Positions 10,430 through 22,901 of a stretch of DNA of 64,000 bases are shown here, in pieces (the stretch's first letter is position 1; each line of letters begins with the position of its first letter). A program made the translations under genes and the position numbers. The DNA lies in contig JAHLKC010000036.1 of assembly GCA_025449115.1 (NCBI GenBank), positions 124,001-188,000 of the forward strand, written 5' to 3'. The notes below the pieces were generated by a model, which had not been told where the DNA came from, did no database searches, and saw only the letters and a list, made by a program, of their open reading frames with translations. Origin of the DNA: Chytridium lagenaria (Eukaryota > Chytridiomycota > Chytridiomycetes > Chytridiales > Chytridiaceae).

Positions 10430-12540
10430 TTAACAAGCGCACGATTTCCCACCTCGCCTCGTTGGCGAACCCCACTCATCGTCAACGACCAGAACATCTG
10501 CTGAAATAAGCTCAAAATTGTATCGCGGTGGACGAATGCATTTTGCAATATACTCGAATGCATCGTCAACGCTGACGCCGAGCTTGGCGAGGATTCAAAG
10601 AAGGGGAAAGCCTCATCACTATCTTCAACAGGTGAGAGGGGTACAGCGCATCTGCGAACTTCTCCTGTCCATTATCAATGTCTTTCATCCACAGGATCTG
10701 GAGATTTAGCGCGTTGGCTGTCAGATGATTGCGACGTTGCATTTGATACGAGCGTGGAGGAAGAGGTGGAGGCGTGACCAGAGGATTCAATGGTGTGACT
10801 GTGGTATTAATGTGATCGTTTGAGTCTTGAGAAATGACGTCAGGAAGAGACTCGCCATCTGACCTGACCTCAGAATTCAATTCGTCTAATGGAGTCTTGC
10901 GGCCACCACGAAGAGTACTTCGTGAGTCTGAGCTGAGGCGGTCAAGTTCTCTTTCAAAAATATGGCGACAACTTCTAGCTCTCTGTCACCGGCGGTCCAG
11001 ATTCCATCCTCATCTCATCACCTATCTGGCCGTGATTATCTATATCGACAGAAAACTCACTCGCCGTGGTGTATTGCGATATAAGAGAGGATCTTCGGGT
11101 GAGTCTTGAAGAGCGATGCCGTGACAATGAGCTTGGAAGCCTTTCATGGAAAAAGTGTCCCTCTCTTGGGGAGTTATTACTAGAACCTGAATCGTGTGTG
11201 GGCTTGAAAGGGAAGAGGGGGATCCAGAAATGTCAAGAATCTCCGCGCGAATGTTTGTGAGACTTAATATCGTGTTGGTGGTTCAGGAGGTGTTGTGGAT
11301 GTTGACTTCTGACGCTCTATCTGGCCAGCCAGATCAAAGAGGCTTGCAGTGAAGTATCTACATTATCTGTACCGAGCTCTGTCCTTTGCATACCGAAGCC
11401 GCTCTTGAAAGTGAGATTTGTAGCCAGCTTCATTGGATCAGGAGATGATGATGGCGGGACAGCCGGAGCAGGATATTGGAATGGTTGCGGTGCAGGTAAA
11501 GCTTCAGATTCCTGATCGTTATTCAGTCCGAATATTCTCGTACGTTTGCCCTTTGGTTGAAGGCCAAGTCCAACCGAGGGTTCGTGTGGGGGTTCTGAAG
11601 GCTGTGTAGGGATTGAGAGACGTGTCCGAGTTGATGGAACTCTCTGCGAAGCATGGGTAGGGCGTAATGTCGGCGTTGGTAATGAATGCTCTGTGCGAAA
11701 GTTTTCCCTTGCTTTAACTCTCCCAAGCTTTATGCACATATTCTTTAATTGCCGAGCCATATCTAGTCCTTGCTTCCTGGTAACCGTCCTACTTTGCTCC
11801 GCATCAATCTTGTTCCCGACAATGACGATGGGAAACGACTCTGGCTCGGAAACATCTGCTTGATTTAGAAAGTCTGTGAGCCAGGTTTTTAGGTTTTGAA
11901 GAGATTGTGGGTTCGTCACGTCGTAAACAAAACTGGAAAATGAAAAACACAATTAGCATCACGACTCAAACGGACATATAATTCTTACATGCATGCGTCA
12001 GCGCCTCTCCAAAAGGCGACACCAAGGCTCTGAAATCTTTCCTGTCCTAACAGCGCAGGGAAATTAAAGGGGATGGGTGTTAGCATATTTAGAATATTCA
12101 GAAATGCAGCCAAAACTACACGAGTATCGAACCTGCAGTGTCCCAAATCTGCATTGTTACTGATCTCCCATCTTGCGGCAGGGCAACCTCTTTTGTGATG
12201 AAGTCTGCACCGATCGTTGCCTTGTATGAGCTTGCAAACTTCTTATGTAGGAACTATAAACGTAAACGACATAAGGAATTGGTAAGAAAAGTAACGTTGC
12301 TTGTCGGATAGAGGCAAGAGACATGCATAGTTAACGCAAAGTATTGGGGGGTCGACGTTAAAAAAGGGCTTTAACCCATAATTTAAGGGAGGCACTTCGC
12401 GCATCCATCTAAAACGAAATGCATCCGCCAACAAACAACATCAACGCCGCTAAAGGCCTGTAATCTACCTGATGCCTTAACGACGTCTTTCCAACACCAC
12501 CATCCCCTAATATTACAACTTTTGCTATCTCATTCCGCAT
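10430..12540 (-). CDS. Rab7/Ypt7-type small GTPase with a very large insertion between G4 and G5
   Basis: A Rab7-type GTPase, which in eukaryotes controls late endosome and vacuole traffic. Exons on the minus strand are 12540-12469, 12253-12133, 12046-11989, and 11932 downward. Motifs are the P-loop GDGGVGKTS, switch [10 protein letters not shown], switch [22 protein letters not shown], and G4 VGNKID (about 11810). The G5 motif ESSAK appears only at about 10590, in [20 protein letters not shown]. It is followed by a normal Rab tail ending in the double-Cys prenylation motif CAC at 10433-10441, directly before the TAA. About 1.2 kb separates G4 from G5 (normally about 90 nt). Most of it is open, encoding Ser/Pro/Thr/Asp-rich sequence, but in several frames joined by apparent indels at about 11330, 11290, 10985, 10680 and 10590. 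Alternatively part of it is an unusually long intron. Start: the ATG at 12540. Confidence 0.82.
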
Positions 12541-13012
12541 GGTCTCTCTCGTCACAGACTTCTGTTCGACGATGGGATCTTTCGAACTAGATGGTCACAC
12601 CAGTAGTATACAGCACCAAATTCAGACGAATAAACAAAAAAAAAAAAAACATAACTAAAAAAAAAAACAACCAAAAATACGTTGAAAACTTCATCAGTCA
12701 TGACGCGACAGCACGTAGTAAAGGATATGGTAACATTATAAATTCAGAAGCTCATAGGTCAGTAGGGGTTTGGCTCTTTCGCCATCTCAGGGATTCTCAG
12801 TGAGAAAGATATCTTTTGCCGTAAAACTCTTTCTTGGGTTGATATAAGATTTATGAATCTTCGACGTACCTCAGAACCGTGACGTTTCATCGCATTATGT
12901 GAATGACTTGAGCTCGAGGCAGTCTCTGTTGTATTGGGTGTTCGTGAGCTTGCAGGAGGTTGTTTTATGGTGTTGATGTCCGAAAGGAACGACAATTTGC
13001 AGACGACCTGAG
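12541..13012. promoter_or_regulatory. Divergent promoter region between the Rab7-type and haspin genes
   Basis: The two genes start back to back, so this 0.47-kb stretch must hold both promoters and 5' UTRs. A-rich tracts lie at 12636-12672. A minus-strand open frame at 12759-12995 has no ATG at its head and no known motif. An upstream haspin exon cannot be ruled out. Confidence 0.4.
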
Positions 13013-16000
13013 ATGCTTCAAAGCCAAAGCAGCTGAAGACTTACGGCAAGCGGTCATCCCGCGTTGTTAAAACGTCATTATGGGCAGAGGAATTATCCGC
13101 TGCATCGTCCGAGACTCTTACTTCTACCTCATCTGCTGCACTTCATCCGACATCATCATCCCTTCCACAGAATACAGCATCAAAGGACACCCTGTCCAAA
13201 CCAGATCCACCAAGGAAGGGCATTTTGAAACCATCAATGATTCCCAACGTAAATGTTCATCCCCCTCGAAAAGCTGCTTCTAAGCCACCGTTGATCGACA
13301 GTAATATTGATGATGACTATGAAATTGAAACATCTCGTCGTTCAATTCTGGCACCGTCAAAAGAGCGAAGCCTTTAAGGAAGCCATTGAAAATCCAGATA
13401 GGAGCAATCTAACCTCAAGTACTATCGAGACCGTAGGACATCCGACAAAGAAAGCCGAGGCAAAGGAGGACGCTAAGCCTCTGACTGCGAAACTACCTGT
13501 CAAGCCTACCGCAACTACTCGGAAAAAAGGCCGTTCAACCCGTCATTGTGTTTGGACAGCGACGAGGACAATGACCCCTGGGCCGTCCCTACGGAGCTTG
13601 AACCCACAAAAGCTAAGCGTACTCGAACTGCAACGGCCAAAAAGGTCAAGGATGAAGCCCCGATACCAGACGATGCATCTGTGAGGCCTCAGCGACGGAA
13701 AACCATTAGTCGCAAGCTGGCGGATGAAATGGAGAAACTTTCGTCGGAACCGGTGCGTGTGCTAGATGATACTGAAGATGATGATGTCCGACCAAGCCGT
13801 TCACGAAAGACAAAGGCATCAGCTCTTACTGTGGAGAGTAGTGAGGACGAGGAAATGGTTCCGCCTGTTGTCATAAAGCCCACAAAAACTATTGCTAAGC
13901 AGCCATCCAAACTCAAGCAAAGCGACAACCCCCCTCCAAAGTCGAGAGCTACTCGGACAAAGGTACCTGCAGAGCGCGTTACTACAGCTAGAACAAGGAC
14001 CTTACCAACAAAACCACTTGCGGAGACTGCTCTTGTCGCCGGATCTAAGGCAGCAGCAGTAAAAGTGCCAATAGCGACAAGCCGTGCTCCTAGGCCAAAG
14101 ACACTAGAGCCAAATGTGGTTGCAGATAATGTTAAAAAAAGTGCCGGATGTGGCTCCTGTTAATAAGGAAGTCTCGGCGCGGCCTGCAAGTCGTGCGGCG
14201 AGGACAAAGAAGGCAATTGACACAAAGGAGATTGTTGAAGCAACCAAGTCAACGGCGAGGACTCGTAAAACTGTTGCGGGGTTTAAAGCGGAGGAGGTCA
14301 CAAAGTCTAAAGGTCTTCTGGTGGAACAGGTCCCAAAGAAGGAGCCCGCGACCACTCGCACCAGAGCCAAAGTAGAGACCAAGAAGGATGACGCGGTGGT
14401 AGGATCTTTGAAGACAAAAAGATCTGAGGGGAATTTAAAAAGGAGTCTGGCAATGTTGAATCTAAAAGCGCGCACATAAAATTAAGCGTTGCTGCAGAAG
14501 CGAATGTGCAGGCCCTTCACAAATCTTCTCGCTCGGGTGACAAGACTGCGGAGAGTGCGAACAACAGTAAAAGCTATTCACTGTCCAAGGAAAAAGAAGT
14601 TGGAATTAAAGCCGAAGAGCCAATCCTCTAGCAGTTTATTGTCTAATTCGTTGCCTAAGATTGTGACGGACGAAAGTACAACTATTAATCAAGCTCAACA
14701 TAAAAGAGGTTATCTGCATTCGCCGCGATCAGAAGAATCAGAGGGGTCAATGGACGAATTGGAAAGGTAAGTCTATACCTAATCATTTGTTGTTCCGTTG
14801 CTTATATAATCTCTCAGCGGTCTATCGAGCTTCCGTATCAAGAACAATGACCTTAGCAAGACCTTAAGTGACTCCAAGCCTTTTCAAACCACGCCTAAGG
14901 ATGACAGCTTGGCTAATATTTTTAAAGCCATGGCCATTGAAAAACAGTCGCCTTTCGACGACGTGGTCGTGTTGTTGGACGATTCAGATGAAAATTCACC
15001 TCTTACGATGTTGGATAGCGCTGGAAAGCCTCGAAAACATAGACTTTCCGCGAGACCTGTCAGGGCTTGTATAGCTACACCGGAGAAGGTTGGAATTTAC
15101 GATAAATTCTGTTTGACTTTAATTGCGATTTAGAAAACTGCAATTGCGCTTGCTGCAGAAACTTTGTCACGGACCCCAAAGGATGTGCAAGTCCAAAACC
15201 TTCAGGATCAATTGATGGCGCTTGATATCAAGGATGATGACATTAAGCTTGACGCAGTTGGACCGGTGGAGTTGATCAAAGCATCTAAACTGGACTTCCT
15301 AGGATTATGTGGACAAGCGGAAGCAGTGTCGTTTACCAAGGCGCTTTCCAGCATGTAAGTTTATAATCTAATATTCTGAATATATGAAATTCTGATATTG
15401 TTGTTTACAGGTCTCTCGTTGCCAAAATTGGGGAAGCGACCTTCTCCGAAGTGTTTTACTACACCATCCCTATTCTTGTTCCGCTCACCTCTCTCGACTT
15501 TTCACCTCTCACTTGCGTTACCAAACGACTTGGACACCATATTCATGAATCTTGGCCGTTAAATTCTAGACCTGTCGCGGTAAAAGTTATTCCATTTGAC
15601 GGAGACCTGGAAATCAATGGTAGCGGACAGCAGAAGGTCCATGAAGTCGTACAGGAAGTGCAGGTGACGAGAGCGTTGAGTGGATTCGGTAGCGCGGGAT
15701 GTGAAAACGGCCAGTCGAATTTTGTGGGCTTGTGAGGTAAGTATGTTGTTGTATTTTCCTTTTTATTGTTAAAGAGCGTATTAATTTTATAATGAAGCGT
15801 CCATGTATGTCATGGTCCGTACCCTGACGACTTGCTGGAAGCCTGGGACGATTATGCTGACGACAAGGAATCCGAAAACGATCGGCCGGGTAGAATCAAC
15901 ACATAACTCCAGACTAACCCTTCCCCCTAAGATATTCTTCACGACTCCCAACTCTACGCAATACTCGTTCTCTCCCACGGCGGTTCCTCCCTGGAACAGT

Positions 16001-16895
16001 ACTCTTTGCGTGGTTGGGCCATGGCCCGCTCCATCCTTCTGCAAGTGTTCCTCTCCCTTGCTCATGCAGAGCATGAGCTCAATTTCGAGCACCGCGACTT
16101 GCATTGGGGTAATATACTGTGTAGTACGATTCTTCCTGAGGATGTTGGGTCAAAGAGGTATGGGATTATTGGGGGTAAAGAGATTGATGTAGATCTTGCC
16201 GGAGTGAAAGTGACGATCATTGATTATACTATATCGAGATGTGAGAAGGGTGAGTTTGTTCACTGATGATTGCTGATTTTTTGTCGTAGAAGGAAAGATT
16301 TTTTTTGTGGATATGAGCGATGAATCGTATTATATTGGGGAGGGAGATTATCAGGTTTGTGAGCTCTAATTTCCCAGTGTCCATTATTTTCATAATGTAT
16401 ATTGTCAGTGAGACTTTTTATTGACCCTTTTTTTTTATAGTTTGAGATGTAAGTTTAGCAAAATGCCTCGCGTAACATTTACTTAATCCTTTTTTTTCCG
16501 CTCAGTTACCGAATGATGAGACAGGAGACCAAAGGCGATTGGCCTGGATTTTACCCTAAGACAAACGTGATGGTGGGTTATTTGTTCACTCTCGTCCAGT
16601 AGGATAGATGCCAATTTGCCTTTTTTTTGGTTTTAAAAAACTTTATTTAGCGCGCTAATTATTTTTAATCTCTTAACATTCTTCTACGCAAATAGTGGAT
16701 ACACTATCTCATCGACAAGCTTCTCACACATAAAGTCTCCCCTACATTGGCGCCAACGCCCGCTCTGTCCGTAGATCCCTCACCGAACTCCGTGACCGTG
16801 TCCTCGGCTACAACTCTATGGTAGAACTTGTATCCCACGAGGTGTTAAATTGTCAAGAGGGGTCTTTTTTAAAAGGATCATTCGAGGTAGTTTGA
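13013..16895 (+). CDS. Haspin-family atypical protein kinase
   Basis: Haspin phosphorylates histone H3 Thr3 at mitotic centromeres and so recruits the chromosomal passenger complex. The kinase domain lies at about 15411-16895. Visible are the glycine loop KIGEATFSEVF, the ATP Lys in VAVKVIPFDGD, the HRD loop FEHRDLHWGN, the haspin-specific DYT in IIDYTISR (replacing DFG), and EGDYQFEIYRMMRQE. Exons are about 13013-14766, 14818-15088, 15134-15354, 15411-15736, 15798-15889, 15932-16249, about 16280-16353, 16441-16448, 16506-16572 and 16696-16895. One of them is an 8-nt microexon. The N-terminal part is a disordered Lys/Ser/Thr-rich region with a KTYGKRSSR motif near 13040. It changes frame near 13377, 13540, 14135, 14460 and 14635, and the kinase region near 15730 and 16765, which I take as indels. 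The start is approximate. The gene converges with WDR48, with 69 bp between the stop codons. Confidence 0.93.
16441..16448 (+). other. 8-nt microexon in the haspin gene
   Basis: The upstream exon ends at CAG (16353) before GTTTGT. Eight bases, TTTGAGAT, sit between TTTTATAG and GTAAGT, and the next exon begins TTACCGAATG at 16506. Spliced, they give DYQ-FEI-YRMMRQ, matching the DYQFDIYRLMK block known from haspin kinases. Confidence 0.8.
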
Positions 16896-16964
16896 AAGTT
16901 TAGGGTCGGGGTAAATAATAAATCAAACGCGTACGAGATGTATTATTGATGTATTACTAGATAA

Positions 16965-19900
16965 TTAAGAAAAAAGTCGTATTATTGTCCTATTTCGATA
17001 CGTGAGAGTCAAATCTCCGGATGATTTCCATAACATGTGGCGAGCGGTTGCTATCGTCATTCTTGGGGATAGAGCCTGAAGTTGAAAAGACATCAATTTC
17101 AAAAAATAGGGAAAGAGAACAAATGATTACTGTGGACAAACCTTTTCATAACAACACAACTCCAGGTATTTTTCCGGCTTCACCAGCCCCCTCGCCGCCT
17201 TGTTCCGCTGCAGCCTTCTCCGCCAGCGTCGCCTTTTCAGACCCCCAAAGCTTCAAAACTGTCAACGTATTCGCCATCTCATCATCCGGCTTCCCCCCTT
17301 CCGTCGAAGCCTCGAGCTCCTGTATAGCTGAACGAACGAGTTCAGCAGGTGGATCAATGACGCTGTTATCTACGACATAGTTTAAGAAGTTTACGGATTC
17401 GAACATGCGGTTTGAGGAGAGACGGTTGGTATTGTTTGGGAGTTCGGGGAGGTTTGAGTTCGGATGGGGGAGGAGGATGACGACATTTTGGCGGGATCTT
17501 TGAGGAGCGTTTGGACTTGTGAGGAAAAGATATGTTAGGAAGCAGGAAAAAAAAGGACGGGATGCAGTATTCATGAAAATTACAGTAGGCACTCACGTCA
17601 ATAATGCCTTCGTATACCCATTTCGGGATACACTCGTCAAGTCTTGACGCCTCGCGAACCCATCCGAGGCCACCAATAGTGGACCGAAACTGGTCCAAAA
17701 ATGCGCCAACCTCAGAGGACTCCTCAATAGAAAGAATGATAGGTACGTAGGCGGCAGTCGTATCGGAGGAATATCCTCAGGGCTAGGAGCAAAAACAACT
17801 GGCTAAGAGGAAGTTAGGCATCAAAATAAAAAAGAAACACCATCCATACATTTGCTATCAGATTGTGAACAACCTCCAATGCGCTCTGAGCCGCATCTGG
17901 CCGTTCCCCACCGGCACCACAGAAGGAGCGATCGTCTCCACCGCAGGCACCGCCACCGCCACTGCCACCTCCACCGGTCCACAGGAATATCTACCCCAAG
18001 GCCCGTCACTGCCGCATCCACGACTGCCGTAGTTTCCCTAGACCTCGACCGTCTCTTCCCCCAAACATGTTCATCAACGGCGACCCCGGTTTTGATCCCT
18101 TATCTCCGCCCCCTCCAGCGATAAATCTCAATGCCCCATCAAAACTTCTCCTCTTTCCATCCGACGACGCACGGGACCGAACACTTCCACCTGTGCTTCC
18201 GACTTTCGACATGGAGGGCGGCGCAGATGCAGGAGGATCATGTAGGGGTAGGTTGACGGACGTGGGCGGCGCTGAACCGGTTTGACCTCTTCATCATTGG
18301 GAGAATATGTAGATTGAAGATTGAGAGCTGAAACGCTCTCTGCGCGGGCCGGGGAGGATGGCGGGGGGTGGTGGGATGCTGAACGGGGCTTTTCTGGGAG
18401 CCAGAGGTATCGGGTTTGAGGGTATAGTGTGACAGTGTTTGACGGTGGCGCAGCGGGGAGGGGTTCGTGATCTGATTCCTCGACGTTGAGAGATGTAGAT
18501 CCGGTTTATCGGAGAATTGTTCAGGTTCGGTCACGCTGAGATCGCTGATGGAAGATGCAGATAACGAGGACGAGGTGTCAGTGGAGGGTCTCCCAGCAGG
18601 AATAGCCAATGTCCTCCCCGTTCGCTCTCCTCATTTTGATCAACAAATGGTGGCTCTTCGACTTTCTCAGTGACAGGAGCATCAGGAAAGCCAATTGTAG
18701 ACGGTGTCGCACCATGTTCTACCGCGACACTCTCCTTTCCACCAATATCCACACCCACTCTTCCTCTCCCTTTCCCTCCCATTTTCAGCTGTTTTCCAGT
18801 TGGTTAGCCCCAATGCAGTATTATCATCCTTATCATCCACTCCAGCTACTCCAGCAATAGCAGGTGGCGTACCGTAATTCACTTCTTGACCGTAAATGTA
18901 TATGAGATTTTCCTCGGGTGGTGCACCTCGCTCTGTGTACGTCAATGCTCCCATATAGAAATCACGGTGCAAGATCGCGGCAGCGGGAACGCGTTGGGTC
19001 ATGGCGTGGAGGTAGCAGATGAAGAGTTGGGTAAGCACCCATCGGCCTATATTAACTAATAATGAGGTAAGTTAGATATAGAATTTAAATAAGAATAATG
19101 CTAAACTTACTACGCTGATCTTCGAGTGCGGGTTTAAAGTCGCACCCTGAATCCTCATGGTACATCTCCGCATCATACGACTTGGACTCCTCCAGATGAA
19201 CAGTGAGATACTATCAAAATTATTCAGCAAGTTGCTACATAGAAGCATTTTAAGTTACCCCATTCTTCGTATCTAGCGTACACCAATTCGCAATCCACTC
19301 CACAGTCGACTCTGCCTCAATAACCCTCTGATATAACTCTTTTTCGCCTCTGTCGCCTCTGTCTCTTTCGCCCACCTTACCCAACCGACGCCGTTGCCGC
19401 CGTCGCTTCGGTTCCCGTCGACACATTCAGCTCAACAGCTCCGGTGACCCCGCCTTCACTCTCCTTTTCCACCCCTAAATCCTTCACCCTCACGCACCTT
19501 ACAATATCCCAAACCTCCACCCGTCCATCCGTATCTTCCGTAACAACCCAACGTCGATTATTCAGCATCGAATATCTGACAATCGAGGGCCCCCTTTCAC
19601 AATCTCATCCGGGTGTTCCATACCGGTTCAACTGGTGCATCGTCCGAGTCCCAATCGTTCACAGATGTGCCGGTTTTCCCGACAGAGGCGGTTGAGAGGA
19701 CGGGGTTGATAGACGAGGTGGAGGCAGGGATGGTGGAGATAGCGTCGGTGGAGGTGACGGAGAAATGGTAGGAGCGGAGGGAACGTTCGTCTTCGAGGAG
19801 TGGTTTCGGTTGGCGAATTATGGCGGCGGAGGGGATGATGATAGCGTCAGTGTCGTCGGCAATGTGATCTGTAGAAGACACAACAGTGGCATGGGAAAGG

Positions 19901-21971
19901 GAATATCCCGCTATTGAGATACATTAGATTTATTGTAGAGACAATAGACTTACCCATCGATTAATATCTGATTTGCATGTTGCGGTCCAGACGTAACTAT
20001 CATCAATAGCAACAATCTGCCGAAAAAAGAATAAAAAATATAAATGATTGGAGTTTAGAAGAAAAGTCATCCACAGACCTTATTCACCGGCCCAGACTCT
20101 CGACAAATCGCCACACAATCCACAAGCTCATCATGCACACCTCCACCCCGATTCCCAACTCTGGTCGAATCTCCACCAATCCGTCTCCGTGTCATTTTTG
20201 TGACCCATCCATCTCGTCCTCCCGACCAAAATGTCTCAAGATCCGGATGATTAGAATACAAGCACCATATAGAATCCTGAGAATGCGTATACGTGACCAT
20301 ACACCGTTGCGGTTGAGCCAACGACCAAAGTTTAATGGTGGTATCCGAAGAAGCAGATAGAACCTGTATATGGCAATCAGAAACCCAGATTATATAAACA
20401 AAAATTTAAAGAATCAAGGATACTCACCCATCTCCCGTCATCGCTTACAAGCAAACTCCGGATATTGTCAGTATGTCCCGTCAGCCGAATCTCGCGTTTT
20501 CCAGATCTCGGATCCCAAACCTTAACAACCTTCTCTGGTGACCCCGAAACTACAACGCTTCCAGCTGGATTCGTCGCGAGCGCGTATATAGAAGCAGCGG
20601 GTGACCCATCATGGCATAATTGCATACTATGACCTGTTCACCAAAAACAAAAACAAATCATGCGTCAAGGATTTTCCGCAGATGGCTAATAACTCACGAT
20701 CTTCTAGTTCGGCAACTTCACCCCTTGCTTCCCCAACGTTCCATAAGATAATCCGTCGGTCAAGACCACCAGACGCAACCCACCCAGCTCCGGATGAGTA
20801 TGCGAGTGCTTTGATGTAATCCGTGTGATGCCCAAGCCTCACATGCATGTTATTATTTGGTAAAGACCACAAATACACCATGCGATCAGACGACGCCGAT
20901 ATCACTGTAAATAAAGAACATTAAAGCCTATTTCATTTAACAGAATTGCACTAAAAGAGAATAGAAAGTAAAAATAAAGAGTGTGCAAAAACTAGTATTC
21001 TAAAAAACTCAAATCAAAAGGGTGATAACCCAATTTAAAAAATAAATAAATAATAATCTCTAAACTCTTACTATTCCTATTCTGATTACATAGCACAAGA
21101 TCATTAACCCAATCGCTATGCGCCTGATAAGTCTCAAAAAGGTACTCCCGGCATCCTTGTGGACCATCTCGTCCTTCTCACCTCCACATCCGGCCCAATG
21201 CACTCCTCTGCTTCAATCCCCGGCAACGTCACGCTCCTCGTCTTTCTCAAAATCCCCGCCGCATCAATCGCTCTAATCCTTTGCCCATGTCCGCACGAGG
21301 TTCACTAGCAGGTTCATCGGTCATGATGCCAGTGGGAACCGGGGGTCCAGCGGAAGAGCTGGGGGGAGCCGACGTCGTTGGTGGTTGGAGAGTTGGGGTG
21401 ACCGCTGAAACGTCGAGTGGAGGGAGGGAGGAGGAGAAGAACGCGGGTGGGGTCTATTGGGGAAAGATAGCCGTCGTCCGGGCTTCGATGTTGGGAAGGC
21501 AGAGAGAGGCCCGGGGAGCGAGATTGCTGTTTGAGCGGTTGCTTGGGAAAGTCTCGGATTGGGTGGATGTTTTACGGAGGGATAGAGGAGGGTTCCGGGG
21601 TTTCGGGAGCTGGTGGAGCTTCTTCTTGTGCCGTTCATGATCTTATTAAAAAGTTTAAATAAGACGTCAGATGGCATGAAGATGCATAAGATGCTAAAGA
21701 CATGACTGAACGAATATTCTAGCCTTACCGAATCTCTCATCTCTGTCTCTTCTCTGAGTCTCGCGAAATCTATATGCAAGTCCCAAGAATTAATCACCGA
21801 GTCCTTCCCCCATATACAGCACCCCATGCCCGTCCCCGTAGGCGACGGACATCCGGATCCAACGCGAGTGCATTGATACCAGAAAGGTGTCTGGAATCAG
21901 CGTAATCTGCCTTGACAATGTACGAGACGCGGGTTCGTGAGGGCGACCCTTGGGGCAGGCTGATATTGCAT
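16965..21971 (-). CDS. WDR48: WDR48/UAF1-like WD40 protein
   Basis: WDR48 (UAF1; Duf1 or Bun107 in fungi) is a WD40 cofactor that binds and activates ubiquitin-specific proteases of the USP1/12/46 group. On the minus strand the order of blocks is: [20 protein letters not shown] with INALALDPD (about 21900), [10 protein letters not shown] (about 21110), [103 protein letters not shown] and [13 protein letters not shown]. The C-terminal ubiquitin-like part is also visible ([19 protein letters not shown], then [20 protein letters not shown] before TAA at 16965). Many short introns interrupt it. A Ser/Pro-rich insert at 21.3-21.65 kb sits between the first two blades, and Ser/Gly-rich inserts lie at 17.8-18.6 kb. 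Frame breaks occur at about 21805 and 17170 (an A-run). The start ATG at 21971 requires one further indel. Confidence 0.9.
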
Positions 21972-22901
21972 TCAAGTTAATGGTGCAGGTGTGGAGGTGA
22001 TAGCGTGGATGATGGGATAGATTGTGAATGGGATGCGGGATTTGATGTATCCTTTTTTAATCGATTAATGTGTCCGTTGAGTTGTTGAAGGTCAGGTAGC
22101 CTATGGCGATGCAGTTAAATAAAAGCTTGTTGGTTAAAGTTTATCTAGCGGCGACGGTTCGCGGATATCAATCGAAGGATGGTTGACGCTGAAGCCTTAT
22201 CTGGAAGAAAATCTAAAGCGACGTCTGCTAATTGCAGTCATAGTAAGGGTGGAACTAGAAGATATCCACAGCGATGATGCCTTCTTGTCTGTAATGACGT
22301 CCGTACAGATAGGCCTTCGCAACGGCCACCTTGACTTTAAGACTTGCTTGCTCTGCTGACCGGAACAGTTTTGCGCCGTTCCAACAACAATTTTTCACGG
22401 CGCTCAACCTCAACAGTCAAGGACACACCGTATGGATGACAGGGAAACATCGTCGTCGACAGCAATTATATTTACTATATAATACACAGTGAAAGGATAA
22501 TACATATACAAACACAAATGTTTTGTTGGGGAATGAGTGCAGACAGAGATTGAAGACAAGACATTGAGGTTTATCAAAAAAGCATTTTAGCAGATATTTG
22601 ATCATTTGAAGTGAATAAAGAATACAGAGTAAAGCATCCTTTGTTACGCCTACATGCGCATGTAAAAAAGGCATGTTTATATATTAAAGGAAGGTACCAT
22701 CACCTAACTCATTGCCCTACATTCGTAAGGGACGTTGAGGAAAGGCTAGATGCGATATAGGGACAGTCGAGTTTTAAGTCGCTGAATTGATGCGGTTAGT
22801 ATAAGAGCGTTGTAAAGGAAGAGACTTGCATTAAGCCTTGAAGGTCAGCTAACATTAGCCTCGTGAAAGGTTGTCTCTCCAGAATATTTATTTCTCACTG
22901 G
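21972..22901. promoter_or_regulatory. Divergent intergenic region between WDR48 and the RCC1-like gene
   Basis: About 0.9 kb holding the promoters of two divergent genes. The minus-strand open frame at 22417-22674 has no recognisable features and looks fortuitous. Confidence 0.45.

Noticed and set aside
12759..12995. Minus-strand open frame between the Rab7-type and haspin genes
   Set aside because: No ATG at its head, no known motif, and located in a divergent promoter.
22863..22901. Longer N-terminus for the RCC1-like protein from a GTG
   Set aside because: The ATG at 22902 begins exactly at the first propeller blade, and GTG starts are not expected in fungi.
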